Source of the DNA: Streptomyces sp. NBC_00448 | Lineage (GTDB): Bacteria > Actinomycetota > Actinomycetes > Streptomycetales > Streptomycetaceae | NCBI RefSeq assembly: GCF_036014115.1 | Contig: NZ_CP107913.1 | Span: 4,387,001 to 4,451,000 of the forward strand | Direction: 5' to 3' | Length of the DNA stretch: 64,000 nucleotides | Part shown: piece by piece, positions 55,290 to 64,000 of the stretch | How the letters are laid out: the number at the start of each line of letters is the position of its first letter | How positions within the stretch are numbered: the stretch's first letter is position 1 | The notes under the pieces: model-generated | Databases searched by the model: none | Seen by the model: the letters and a program-made list of their open reading frames with translations, nothing else | What the model was told of the DNA's origin: nothing | Made by a program: the position numbers and the translations under genes

Positions 55290-55715
55290 TCAGTAGAGTT
55301 CACCCGAGAATCCTGCGGCATCAAGGAGTTCCCCCGAGAGCATCCAATGATGGATCACTTCTTGCGCTACAGTTTTATCAATGAAGCACATCTCCGGAAT
55401 TTCGATGAAATCATCGAAGCGGACTCGTCGAAGAGTCTCCATCGACCCGATGGGGCGATGGGATACCACCTGAAAAAATTCTTCGTCGGTGTGAACAATG
55501 GCCCATCCGTCCGATGCGACGCCAATATTCAGACTGTTCTCAGGAGTGTCCGCCTCGCGCCATAGCGCAACACCAGGCAGAGAATTTGATTCTTCTGTGC
55601 CGTAGATTTCTGCAGCCCTCTCAGTCGACGCCACGACTTCGCCGATCTGCTGTACATCGAGGGCCACTTCCTGCCCAGAACTCGGATTCCAGTACCTCAG
55701 GTAGAAAGTTCGCAT
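55290..55715 (-). CDS. Imm1-family immunity protein
   Basis: The protein has 141 residues from ATG at 55715, which overlaps the toxin stop as TAATG. MRTFYLRYWNPSSGQEVALDVQQIGEVV is the N-terminus, LNIGVASDGWAIVHTDEEFFQV the core, and FIEIPEMCFIDKTVAQEVIHHWMLSGEL the C-terminal block; together these match Imm1 immunity proteins of polymorphic toxin systems. Lower GC than surrounding genes. Direct translational coupling strongly indicates it is the cognate antidote to the deaminase toxin. Confidence 0.82.
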   Translation of the reverse strand: MRTFYLRYWNPSSGQEVALDVQQIGEVVASTERAAEIYGTEESNSLPGVALWREADTPENSLNIGVASDGWAIVHTDEEFFQVVSHRPIGSMETLRRVRFDDFIEIPEMCFIDKTVAQEVIHHWMLSGELLDAAGFSGELY

Positions 55716-58063
55716 TACCCCACCGTCCATCGAGGCTGCCCTCCCTTGAAGATCCATGTCGTTATTCCACCAGCGCCATCTGGGAAGTGGACTCTCAGTG
55801 TAGCGTCCTTGGGCAGGAGCTTGTACAAAACGAATCGACAAGCTCCCGCAACGGAACAAGGTCCGGTATCACGATTTATATACAGATCGGCGTCATCGAT
55901 TTCGAGGTCGCGCATTATTCCAGCCGCATGACCTTCGACATGAGTCGTTGCGTACGTCCTGCCGGATTTCGGACCGCCGGGGAAGTTATCCCCTTCGTGG
56001 AACCATTGCCCAGGACCCTTGACGCCGCTTCGAAGCGGAACGTCGGCACCCCCGGCGTTGAAGATCCCTCGAGTTGGTCCATCCTTTACATATTCTGGAA
56101 CATGGGGATGAACTGCCGAACCTACCCCGCTGAGCGTGTCATTCGCCTTCGCTGCCAGGCTGTCACCATGGGCCGTCCCCGAGGCCTCATGGTTGACCGC
56201 GGCCGGCTCGTTGGACGGGTCATGCGTTCCGGCTGACGGATCGCTGCCGCCTCCCGGGTGGTGCGGAGCCTGTCCGGCATCATGTCCACCGCCGTGGCCG
56301 GCCGCAGGCTCCTGCCCGAGTGGCCGCATGCCCGACTCGTGGTTGGCGGGCTGTGCGCCGCCCGGAGGTTCGTGGCTCACGCTCGGGTCGTGTGCGGCAT
56401 GAGGCGCTGCCGGATCGCGTGGGAGCGACCCGTCGCCCGGGAGGTGGGGCTCCCCGGAGTGTGGGAGGGAGCCGCCGCCCGGGAGGTGGGGGGCGGGGGC
56501 GTCGCTGGTGAGGCGGACCGGGGGCGGCTCGGGGGCGTGCGCGGCGGCCTCGGCCGCGGGGTGGGCGCCGGCGCCCACGAGGACGGGCGGCCGGTCCGGG
56601 CCACTCGCGCCGTGCGGCACCCCGGACGCGAGGGGCTCGTCCGGCGGCTCCACGGAGTGCCCCGCCGCCCGTTCGGCGGCACTGGGCTCATGCGGCGGAG
56701 GAACCTGACTCCCGTCGGGCCGGGTGAGTTCACCGTCCGGGTGGAGGTGCACGGCCGGGTTCGTCGGATCGGCTATCGCGTGCTCGGGCGCACCCGCAAC
56801 CGGCGCGTGCGCCCCCTCGGGAACATGCACCCCGTCCGGCACGTGCACCCCGTCAGCGAGGCCGTCCGGGCTGACCGGGATCGCCACGGTCCCGTCCGGC
56901 AGTTCGACCACGTCCGGCGGCAGCGTGATCTTGTCCACGTCGCCGACGCCCTTGAACAGGTCGCTGACCTTGACCACCGCGTAGGTGCCCGCCTTGCCGA
57001 TGTACGTCATCGGGTCGACGATCCGCCCGGCCTTCGCCGCCACCGACAGTGTCTTGGCCGCTGCGCCGGTCTTCGCCGCGCTGCCCGCGCCGTCGGAGGC
57101 GATGACGGTGAGCACGTTGAAGGTGACCGCACCGGCCGCGCGGGCCGGGTTCTTCTTCCACTCGTCCCACGCGACCAGCGCCTTGCCGGTGTTCTTCACC
57201 GCGTCGCGCGACTCGCGCACCCACTTGGGCATGTACTTGCCGGGGGTGGCGAGGAAGATAGGGGCGAGCACGGGCGAGAAGGACATGATGGTCAGCCCGG
57301 TGGCCAGCTTCGCCAGGTTCGTCCACGCCTCGGCCATCGAGTGCCAGCCGCCGGTGCCCACCAGCGTGCCGAGGCCCTTGATCGTGCCCCACACACCGTC
57401 GACCATGAAGCCGTCCCAGACGAACGACTTCACCCAGTGGCCGTACTTCTTGGGGTTGTACCAGCGGTACGTGCGGTCCACGTGGTCGCCCCACGGCAGT
57501 TCTGAGGCGTGGTCCAGGTCGTTGGCCCCGATGCCGTACATGTTCTGCGCGTGGCTGCCGTCGTCCTGGACGTAGTGGGTGCCGCCGAACAGCGCGGTGA
57601 TCTTGTTGGCGCAGGCCCGTTCGGCCGCCCAGAACGCGGCCACGGTCACGTCCACGTCGTGCCGCAGGTCGTTGTTGTGGGAGACCTTCTTGCTGTCGTT
57701 GGTCCAGTGGTGGTCGCCGGCGACGCTCGCCGCGAACTCCGTCGCCTGGTGCTTCAGCTGCGCCAGCTTGACCGTGAGCGGGCCGACTTCCGTGGAATAC
57801 GCGTCCAGCGCCGAGGTCACCGACTCCAACTGGGTGGCGAAGTCGTCGGACTTCGCGGCCACCGGCGCGGTGGTGGCGAACAACTGGTCCGCCTCGGGCG
57901 CCTTGTAGAACGCGGACAGACCCTGGAACTGGGTGTCCACGTCGGAGCCCGAGGAGCGCCATAACCCGGCGTTGGTCTTGAGGTCCTCGATCTCCACTTC
58001 GAGTTGGACGAGGCTGCCGGTGAACTGCGGTATCTCCGCAGGGTTGATGGGCGCCGCTGTCAC
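55715..58063 (-). CDS. T7SS polymorphic toxin with SCP1.201/DddA-like cytidine deaminase tip
   Basis: The protein has 782 residues from GTG at 58063. Residues 1-110 form a WXG100-like helical N-terminal domain (ETIE-type: LVQLEVEIEDLKTNAGLW). Residues 150-360 are a conserved pretoxin region with hydrophobic segments. A low-complexity His/Pro/Gly linker (about 390-640) follows. The C-terminal tip has HVE (H708, E710: THVEGHAAGIM) and PCSVAGAC (C736, C742), the zinc/acid-base signature of SCP1.201-like deaminases. It should deaminate cytosine in DNA (ss or ds) or nucleotide pools of rival cells after export. The tip is visibly AT-richer than the body. Confidence 0.85.
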   Translation of the reverse strand: MTAAPINPAEIPQFTGSLVQLEVEIEDLKTNAGLWRSSGSDVDTQFQGLSAFYKAPEADQLFATTAPVAAKSDDFATQLESVTSALDAYSTEVGPLTVKLAQLKHQATEFAASVAGDHHWTNDSKKVSHNNDLRHDVDVTVAAFWAAERACANKITALFGGTHYVQDDGSHAQNMYGIGANDLDHASELPWGDHVDRTYRWYNPKKYGHWVKSFVWDGFMVDGVWGTIKGLGTLVGTGGWHSMAEAWTNLAKLATGLTIMSFSPVLAPIFLATPGKYMPKWVRESRDAVKNTGKALVAWDEWKKNPARAAGAVTFNVLTVIASDGAGSAAKTGAAAKTLSVAAKAGRIVDPMTYIGKAGTYAVVKVSDLFKGVGDVDKITLPPDVVELPDGTVAIPVSPDGLADGVHVPDGVHVPEGAHAPVAGAPEHAIADPTNPAVHLHPDGELTRPDGSQVPPPHEPSAAERAAGHSVEPPDEPLASGVPHGASGPDRPPVLVGAGAHPAAEAAAHAPEPPPVRLTSDAPAPHLPGGGSLPHSGEPHLPGDGSLPRDPAAPHAAHDPSVSHEPPGGAQPANHESGMRPLGQEPAAGHGGGHDAGQAPHHPGGGSDPSAGTHDPSNEPAAVNHEASGTAHGDSLAAKANDTLSGVGSAVHPHVPEYVKDGPTRGIFNAGGADVPLRSGVKGPGQWFHEGDNFPGGPKSGRTYATTHVEGHAAGIMRDLEIDDADLYINRDTGPCSVAGACRFVLYKLLPKDATLRVHFPDGAGGITTWIFKGGQPRWTVG

Positions 58064-58494
58064 TTCGCGCCCCCGTTGCCTCCGCCGTCTCCCGGCATGT
58101 GGATCACCGGTTCCTTGAGCGCCTCCTGCTGCGCCTTCGCGGCCATCGCCAGGTCGCCCTTGACGTACTCGTTGGTCGCGTCGCGCGCGCCGGTGAGGGA
58201 GTTGGTGGTGCGCTGGGCGATGTAGGCGAGCTGCTTCTCGTGGGCCTGGATGAACTGGCCGAGCGCCGCGGCCACCAGCCCCTCCGCGCCCGGCATGGGC
58301 GGCCCGTACCGGCCCGGCTTGAGAACGGCGTGCCCGTTCTCGTAGTCACCCGCTTTGATCGTCCCGGCAGCCGCGGCGGCGCCGGTGACACCGCTCTCCA
58401 GGCCGGTCGAGGCGTCGTTCAGCCCGTCCGCGGCTTTGATCACCTTGTTCAGCACGCTCTGGACGCCCGAAGGCGTGATGTCCCACTTCGCCAT
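58060..58494 (-). CDS. DUF6507 family protein (WXG100-like partner)
   Basis: The protein has 144 residues from ATG at 58494, right after GGGGGGAA; a longer frame lacks this. MAKWDITPSGVQSVLNKVIKAADGLNDASTGLESG, then a helical region to the tail with PVIHMPGDGGGNGG. It follows the pattern of the short helical-hairpin partners encoded just before T7SS toxins. It overlaps the toxin start by 4 bp. Probably a co-secreted chaperone or adaptor for the toxin. Confidence 0.78.
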   Translation of the reverse strand: MAKWDITPSGVQSVLNKVIKAADGLNDASTGLESGVTGAAAAAGTIKAGDYENGHAVLKPGRYGPPMPGAEGLVAAALGQFIQAHEKQLAYIAQRTTNSLTGARDATNEYVKGDLAMAAKAQQEALKEPVIHMPGDGGGNGGAK

Positions 58495-58633
58495 CAGTTC
58501 CCCCCTGTGCCTCCGGACGCCGCCGCACGGCACGCCCGGCCCGCCGACCGGCCCCAGCTACCGGCCCGAGCCGGCGCTCCCGCCTCCCGGCCCCGTCCGC
58601 CGACCCGATCAACTGCCCTGGCCGGCCTGCGTC

Positions 58634-58712
58634 GCCTACCGCCGCCGACAAGCGAACACCGTCAACCGATCCCGCCTACCGCCGCCGGCAACCGAACCCG
58701 TCAACCGATCCC
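58634..58712. repeat. Tandem direct duplication (~40 bp) at the ESAT-6-like gene 3' end
   Basis: Two units, 58634-58673 and 58674-58712, share GCCTACCGCCGCCG and GTCAACCGATCCC with a few differences. The second unit includes the last codons and stop of the adjacent gene, so the array is a recent local duplication of that gene tail into the intergenic space. Confidence 0.75.
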
Positions 58713-59012
58713 GTCCACCGCTGCCTTCGCCCGCGCGGCCGTCGACTGCGCCGTACCGTCGTTCTGTTCAAGGGTGGTCCGCACGAGCCGGATGATGTCC
58801 CGCACCTCGCCCGCCGCCCGGTTCCAGCGAACTTCCTTGCCGTGGTACTCGGCTGACACGCCATCAGCCGTGAAGTCCGCCATCGCCGCCTTGACCGCCT
58901 GGTCGCGCTCGGTCAGCACCTGCTCCAGGCGGCTGATGATCCCCTGAAGGCCGCCCTGCACCTCGCTGGACGCGTCCGTGTCGTACGACCTGCGGTCGCT
59001 GGAACTTCCCAT
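58701..59012 (-). CDS. ESAT-6-like (WXG100 superfamily) small secreted protein
   Basis: The protein has 103 residues. Helical hairpin: VQGGLQGIISRLEQVLTERDQAVKAAMADFTADGVSAEYHGKEVRWNRAAGEVRDIIRLVRTTLEQND, with W in the VRWNRA turn instead of a strict WXG. I recall this as the actinobacterial pore-forming ESAT-6 family seen next to DUF6507 toxins. Likely exported by the T7SS as a dimer with its neighbour. It is 48 bp after the WXG100 gene that precedes it. Confidence 0.82.
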   Translation of the reverse strand: MGSSSDRRSYDTDASSEVQGGLQGIISRLEQVLTERDQAVKAAMADFTADGVSAEYHGKEVRWNRAAGEVRDIIRLVRTTLEQNDGTAQSTAARAKAAVDGIG

Positions 59013-59060
59013 CGTCGTGTTCCCCCTCCTCGACGTGCCCGCGTTCGCGCGCGGGTCCGG

Positions 59061-59393
59061 TCAGCGCGCCCCGAAACGGGCGGCGTCGAAGTTCGCGGAG
59101 CCCATGTTCTGATGCGCGTTGGACGCCTGCTCCTCGTCGCCGGTTCCGAACGAACGGTCCATGCCGGTCTGTCCGCCGAGAATGGCGCGCAGCGAACCGT
59201 TCAGGTCACTGGTGATGCTGTCGGCGCGGGACTTGAACGAGTCGAAGGCCGCCTTGCCCGCGCCGTTGAACTTGCCCTCCAGCGGATCGGCGGCAGCCAC
59301 CAGCTGCTTGATCAGCACGCCGAGGTCCTCACTGGAACCGGTGGTCTTCTTGGTCAGGTCTGCCAGGGTCGTGGCACCCATGTCGAACTTCAT
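59061..59393 (-). CDS. WXG100-family small protein (EsxA/B-like)
   Basis: The protein has 110 residues from ATG at 59393. MKFDMGATTLADLTKKTTGSSEDLGVLIKQLVAAADPLEGKFNGAGKAAFDSFKSRADSITSDLNGSLRAI is a helical hairpin where FNGAG occupies the WXG turn. The tail EEQASNAHQNMGSANFDAARFGAR contains a Y/F-x3-D/E-like secretion signal. It is the first gene of the leftward operon reaching the toxin and immunity genes. Confidence 0.82.
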   Translation of the reverse strand: MKFDMGATTLADLTKKTTGSSEDLGVLIKQLVAAADPLEGKFNGAGKAAFDSFKSRADSITSDLNGSLRAILGGQTGMDRSFGTGDEEQASNAHQNMGSANFDAARFGAR

Positions 59394-59712
59394 GTGTCCC
59401 CCCTCATCACGGTGCACCCGCACGCCACAAGAGCCTTACTCACCGTAAGCCGGGCGGAGTTGAAGCCGCAACGCCGTTCTTGTACCGGTTCTGTGACAGC
59501 GGAAGGTCGGTACGCGCGCACGCTCCGCGACGAACTGCCCTCAGGCGAACGCCGGTTGATTCCGGTTCGCGCGGAACCCACCACCGCCACCACTGCCGCC
59601 ACCACCACTGCCGCCACCGCGCCACCGCCACCGGCCGGCAGCCGCCGACACGACAAGGGCGCCCCCGCCGAAGTACCGGCGTGGGCGCCCCTGCACCGCA
59701 AGTGACGGTCGG
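59394..59712. promoter_or_regulatory. T7SS operon promoter region with CCA/CCG-rich triplet tract
   Basis: About 320 bp without a gene. It holds a triplet-rich tract (ACCACC/GCCGCC, about 59577-59640) and the purL terminator (59656-59692). The leftward promoter of the WXG100 operon must lie in the part near 59400-59500, which is less GC-rich, but I see no convincing hexamers. Confidence 0.5.
59656..59692 (-). terminator. Terminator after purL
   Basis: AGGGCGCCC-CGCCG ... CGGCG-GGGCGCCC-CT: a 13- to 14-bp near-perfect hairpin with a 6-nt loop, 20 bp past the purL stop codon on the minus strand. Confidence 0.75.
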
Positions 59713-61958
<2,246 letters not shown>

Positions 61959-61962
<4 letters not shown>

Positions 61963-62663
61963 GCGCTTACCAACTTCTTGAGTACCGACGTGAAGAAGCC
62001 GAGCCCGTCGGTACGGCCGGTGCCGATCAGCGACTCGACCGCGTGCTCCGGGTGCGGCATGAGGCCCACCACGTTGCCCGCCGCGTTGGTGATCCCGGCG
62101 ATGTCGCGCAGCGAGCCGTTCGGATTGCCGTAGCCGTCCGCGGCCGGGCCGTCGGTGGCGTAGCGGAAGACCACCCGGCCCTCCGCCTCCAGCTCGTCCA
62201 GCACGCGCGCGTCGGCGGTGTAGCGGCCGTCGATGTTCTTCAGCGGGATGGAGATCTCCTGGCCCGCCGCGTAGTCCGCGGTCCAGGCGGTGCCGCCGGT
62301 CTCGACCCGCAGCTTCTGGTCGCGGCAGACGAAGTGCAGCTCGGTGTTGCGCAGCATCGCCCCGGGCAGCAGATGTGCCTCGGTGAGCACCTGGAAACCG
62401 TTGCAGATCCCCAGCACCGGCATTCCGGCCCGCGCCTGCTCGATGATCGACTCCATCACCGGCGAGAAACGGGAGATCGCCCCGGCCCGCAGATAGTCGC
62501 CGTAACTGAACCCGCCGGGCAGAACCACCGCGTCGACCTGCTTCAGGTCCTTGTCGCGGTGCCACAGCGGGACCGCTTCCCCGCCGGCCACCCGGACGGC
62601 ACGCTGCGTGTCGCGGTCGTCAAGAGTCCCCGGGAATGTGACGACGCCGATGCGCGCAGTCAC
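61959..62663 (-). CDS. purQ: Phosphoribosylformylglycinamidine synthase, PurQ glutaminase subunit
   Basis: The protein has 234 residues. Class-I glutaminase: C87 in LGICNGFQ, and His/Glu in GLMPHPEHAVE. PGGFSYGDYLRAGAI and FVCRDQKLRVETG are PurQ-typical. Overlaps purS by 4 bp and purL by 4 bp. It feeds ammonia to PurL in the PurLQS complex. Confidence 0.97.
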
Positions 62664-62905
62664 GACTCCACCTTTACATTGAAGTCCTCGATCACGGTGT
62701 TGGCGAGAAAGGTTTCCGCCAACTCCCGAATACGGGCGAGCGCTGCGTCGTCGACGGGGCCGTCGACCTCCAGCTCAAAGCGCTTTCCCTGGCGGACGTC
62801 GGAGATCCCGTCGAAGCCGAGCCGGGGCAGCGCACGCTGTACGGCCTGGCCCTGGGGGTCGAGGATCTCCGGCTTGAGCATGACGTCGACTACGACGCGT
62901 GCCAC
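62660..62905 (-). CDS. purS: Phosphoribosylformylglycinamidine synthase, PurS subunit
   Basis: The protein has 81 residues from GTG at 62905, five bases after GGGAG; the GTG at 62911 is too close to that site. MARVVVDVMLKPEILDPQGQAVQRALPRLGFDGISDVRQGKRFELEVDG is the PurS ferredoxin-like fold, with VIEDFNVKV at the end. It joins PurL and PurQ. First gene of the purSQL operon; divergent from lsr2. Confidence 0.97.
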   Translation of the reverse strand: MARVVVDVMLKPEILDPQGQAVQRALPRLGFDGISDVRQGKRFELEVDGPVDDAALARIRELAETFLANTVIEDFNVKVES

Positions 62906-63231
62906 TGGCACTCCCGATGGTGTGGTGCGTGAGGTTCTCTCAGCCTACCGGGTGAGGAAATCTACGCGAGTAGATATACCGCACCACCACATCCGCCGCA
63001 GATCGCCGATCACGTTTGGATATCAGCTGGCAGAATATCTGGGTAAAGCCGCGGCGGAAAACATAAGGTCCCCGAAGCGAAGAGGCTTGCGGCGCGGATG
63101 CAGCGGGAATTAACAGCAGCAACGGGTATCTCCACCGCCTCATTCACCCTCGGGCGCCCCGGTCGCGGACCCCGCGTGGGCCCGGCCCCGGTCGCGACGC
63201 AGGCAGCCGGCACAAGAAAGGACCGATCCCT
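62906..63231. promoter_or_regulatory. Divergent purSQL / lsr2 control region (AT-rich)
   Basis: About 325 bp. The centre is clearly AT-rich for this genome, which suits Lsr2 autoregulation because Lsr2 prefers AT-rich DNA. It holds ATCTAC-GCGA-GTAGAT (62960-62975, 6-bp perfect arms) and a GATAT ... ATATC element near 63018-63038. No PurR-type box is identifiable to me. Confidence 0.5.
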
Positions 63232-63549
63232 ATGGCGCAGCGCGTACTGGTCACCCTCGCCGACGATCTCGACGGCGGCGACGCCGAGGAGACGATCGCA
63301 TTCGGCGTCGACGGCCAGTGGTACGAGATCGACCTCTCGTCGAGGAACGCGGACAGGCTGCGCAAGGAACTCGCTCCCTACGTGGAGGCCGGCCGCCGCC
63401 GCACCCTTTCCGGGCACGCCTACAAGCGGACCCCGATCGCGCCCACCCCGGCGACCGTCCGCGCCTGGGCGCAGTCCAACGGCTTCGAGGTGCCGGCCCG
63501 CGGCCGCATCCCGAAGAAGGTCTACGAGGCGTTCAACAAGGCGGACTGA
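63232..63549 (+). CDS. lsr2: Nucleoid-associated protein Lsr2
   Basis: The protein has 105 residues. MAQRVLVTLADDLDGGDAEETIAFGVDGQWYEIDLSSRNADRLRKELAPYV is the N-terminal dimerisation domain. TPATVRAWAQSNGFEVPARGRIPKKVYEAF is the DNA-binding domain, with an RGR AT-hook-like motif that enters the AT-rich minor groove. Family knowledge: an H-NS-like silencer of AT-rich, often acquired, DNA. AAAGGA precedes the ATG. Candidate target in this window: the AT-richer toxin/immunity genes. Confidence 0.97.
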   Translation: MAQRVLVTLADDLDGGDAEETIAFGVDGQWYEIDLSSRNADRLRKELAPYVEAGRRRTLSGHAYKRTPIAPTPATVRAWAQSNGFEVPARGRIPKKVYEAFNKAD

Positions 63550-63713
63550 GCAGGGAGTTGGCGGGCGGTCGGTGTTCGGGGCGGCGGTCCGGTGGGCCGC
63601 GATCCGGGCGCGATCCTTCGGCAGGCCGGGCACGATCCGTCGGCGGACCGGGGCGGGGTGGCGGCTCCGGCCGCCGCTCTCCCAACACCCGCTCCCTGCC
63701 CGGCCGGTGTCGA

Positions 63714-63745
63714 TTGGACAGCCACCCCCGGTCGTCCGCTAGTCT
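63714..63745 (+). promoter_or_regulatory. Probable promoter of tRNA-Gly (TCC)
   Basis: TTGGAC (63714-63719) and TAGTCT (63740-63745) with a 20-bp spacer, about 50 bp before the tRNA. The spacer is long, so the exact -35 is uncertain. Confidence 0.45.
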
Positions 63746-63795
63746 GAGGGCACACCGCAGGACGGGGCCGAAAAGCCCAGGTCAGCGGAGGTCAC

Positions 63796-63867
63796 GCGGG
63801 TGTAGCTCAGTAGTAGAGCGCCCCCCTTCCAGGGGGGAGGCGCAGTGTGCGATTCCTGTCACCCGCT
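63796..63867 (+). tRNA. tRNA-Gly (TCC), with non-canonical D- and T-loops
   Basis: A 72-nt cloverleaf: acceptor GCGGGTG/CACCCGC, D-stem GCTC/GAGC, anticodon stem CCCCC/GGGGG, loop CTTCCAG (anticodon TCC). The D-loop is AGTAGTA, so the invariant G18 of G18-G19 is A. The T-arm reads GCAGTG-TGCGATT-CCTGT: position 55 is G instead of T (TGC in place of TTC), and the T-stem needs a bulged T to pair. The other four tRNAs in the window are normal at both places. Full acceptor complementarity and a promoter argue against simple decay. Confidence 0.85.
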
Positions 63868-63882
63868 CTGATCACCAACTCG

Positions 63883-63912
63883 TTCGGCCCTTGGCGGCCG
63901 ATCGGGTACAGT
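63883..63912 (+). promoter_or_regulatory. Probable promoter of tRNA-Gly (GCC)
   Basis: TTCGGC (63883-63888), 18-bp spacer, TACAGT (63907-63912); the tRNA starts 13 bp after the -10 element. The second tRNA-Gly therefore has its own promoter. Confidence 0.55.
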
Positions 63913-63925
63913 GGTCGCAGCGCAT

Positions 63926-63998
63926 GCGGACGTGGCTCAGTTGGTAGAGCATCACCTTGCCAAGGTGAGGGTCGCGAGTTCGAATCTCGTCGTCCGCT
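63926..63998 (+). tRNA. tRNA-Gly (GCC)
   Basis: A 73-nt canonical cloverleaf: acceptor GCGGACG/CGTCCGC, D-loop AGTTGGTA with GG, anticodon stem TCACC/GGTGA with loop TTGCCAA (anticodon GCC), T-stem GCGAG/CTCGT with loop TTCGAAT. CCA is not encoded. It lies 58 bp after the unusual tRNA-Gly(TCC). Confidence 0.97.
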
Positions 63999-64000
63999 CA

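Noticed and set aside
59577..59640. Triplet-rich CCACCG tract as a coding repeat
   Set aside because: It is out of any supported frame, lies between purL terminator and WXG100 promoter, and is typical of GC-rich slippage.

Overview
The window is high-GC actinobacterial DNA with the features of a Streptomyces-type genome (Streptomycetaceae). It carries the developmental regulator BldC, the nucleoid protein Lsr2, DUF3073, a mycothiol-dependent enzyme and an actinobacterial type VII (ESX) secretion locus. Many genes are chained by 4-bp ATGA/GTGA overlaps. From memory, the order hrpA - bldC - hypothetical - vdh - DUF3073 - purM - purF and purL - purQ - purS - lsr2 matches the S. coelicolor SCO4092-SCO4076 neighbourhood, read in the reverse direction.

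Layout, 0-28 kb (mixed metabolism and regulation). The region starts with a copper/ferritin-like lipoprotein group beside an ECF SigK/RskA sigma/anti-sigma pair. DUF5954 and HAD genes follow. An acetate block comes next: acetyl-CoA synthetase, a SatP-type acetate channel, and an overlapping LytS-LytR-DUF485-SSS symporter operon. Then come a FUSC exporter divergent from a MarR regulator, a zinc alcohol dehydrogenase, a membrane Ser/Thr kinase with an FHA protein, a TetR/SDR pair sharing two palindromic operators, a Tat-exported metallophosphoesterase, a lipoprotein and a PhzF-family enzyme.

Layout, 28-45 kb. tRNA-Asp and tRNA-Phe precede hrpA, and an identical second tRNA-Asp follows it. That tRNA is the first member of a tandem array of about 120-bp units. 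Each unit repeats the last 17 nt of the tRNA plus a co-varying terminator hairpin. bldC, a conserved hypothetical gene, valine dehydrogenase, DUF3073, purM and purF follow. Next is an accessory stretch: a mycothiol enzyme, an Uma2 nuclease, a DUF4177 protein, a Phd/VapC toxin-antitoxin pair with a leaderless promoter inside a perfect palindrome, an IMP-cyclohydrolase (PurO)-like protein, DUF3592 and a Nudix hydrolase.

Layout, 45-64 kb. A compact type VII secretion locus is transcribed leftward: two WXG100/ESAT-6-like proteins, DUF6507, a polymorphic toxin ending in an SCP1.201/DddA-like cytidine deaminase domain, Imm1 and Imm49 immunity proteins, a small membrane protein, EccD, a proline-rich MinD/EspI-like ATPase, a three-ATPase EccC and DUF6177. 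EccB, EccE and mycosin genes are not in the window. The purL-purQ-purS operon, lsr2 and two tRNA-Gly genes complete the window. One of these, tRNA-Gly(UCC), is altered at both partners of the D-loop/T-loop contact and resembles tRNAs withdrawn from translation. It contrasts with the canonical tRNA-Gly(GCC) next to it.

The items that most deserve follow-up are the aberrant tRNA-Gly(UCC), the tRNA-Asp 3'-end/terminator array, and the DddA-like toxin with its two immunity genes. Functional calls rest on motif and family recognition by eye; no database search was run.
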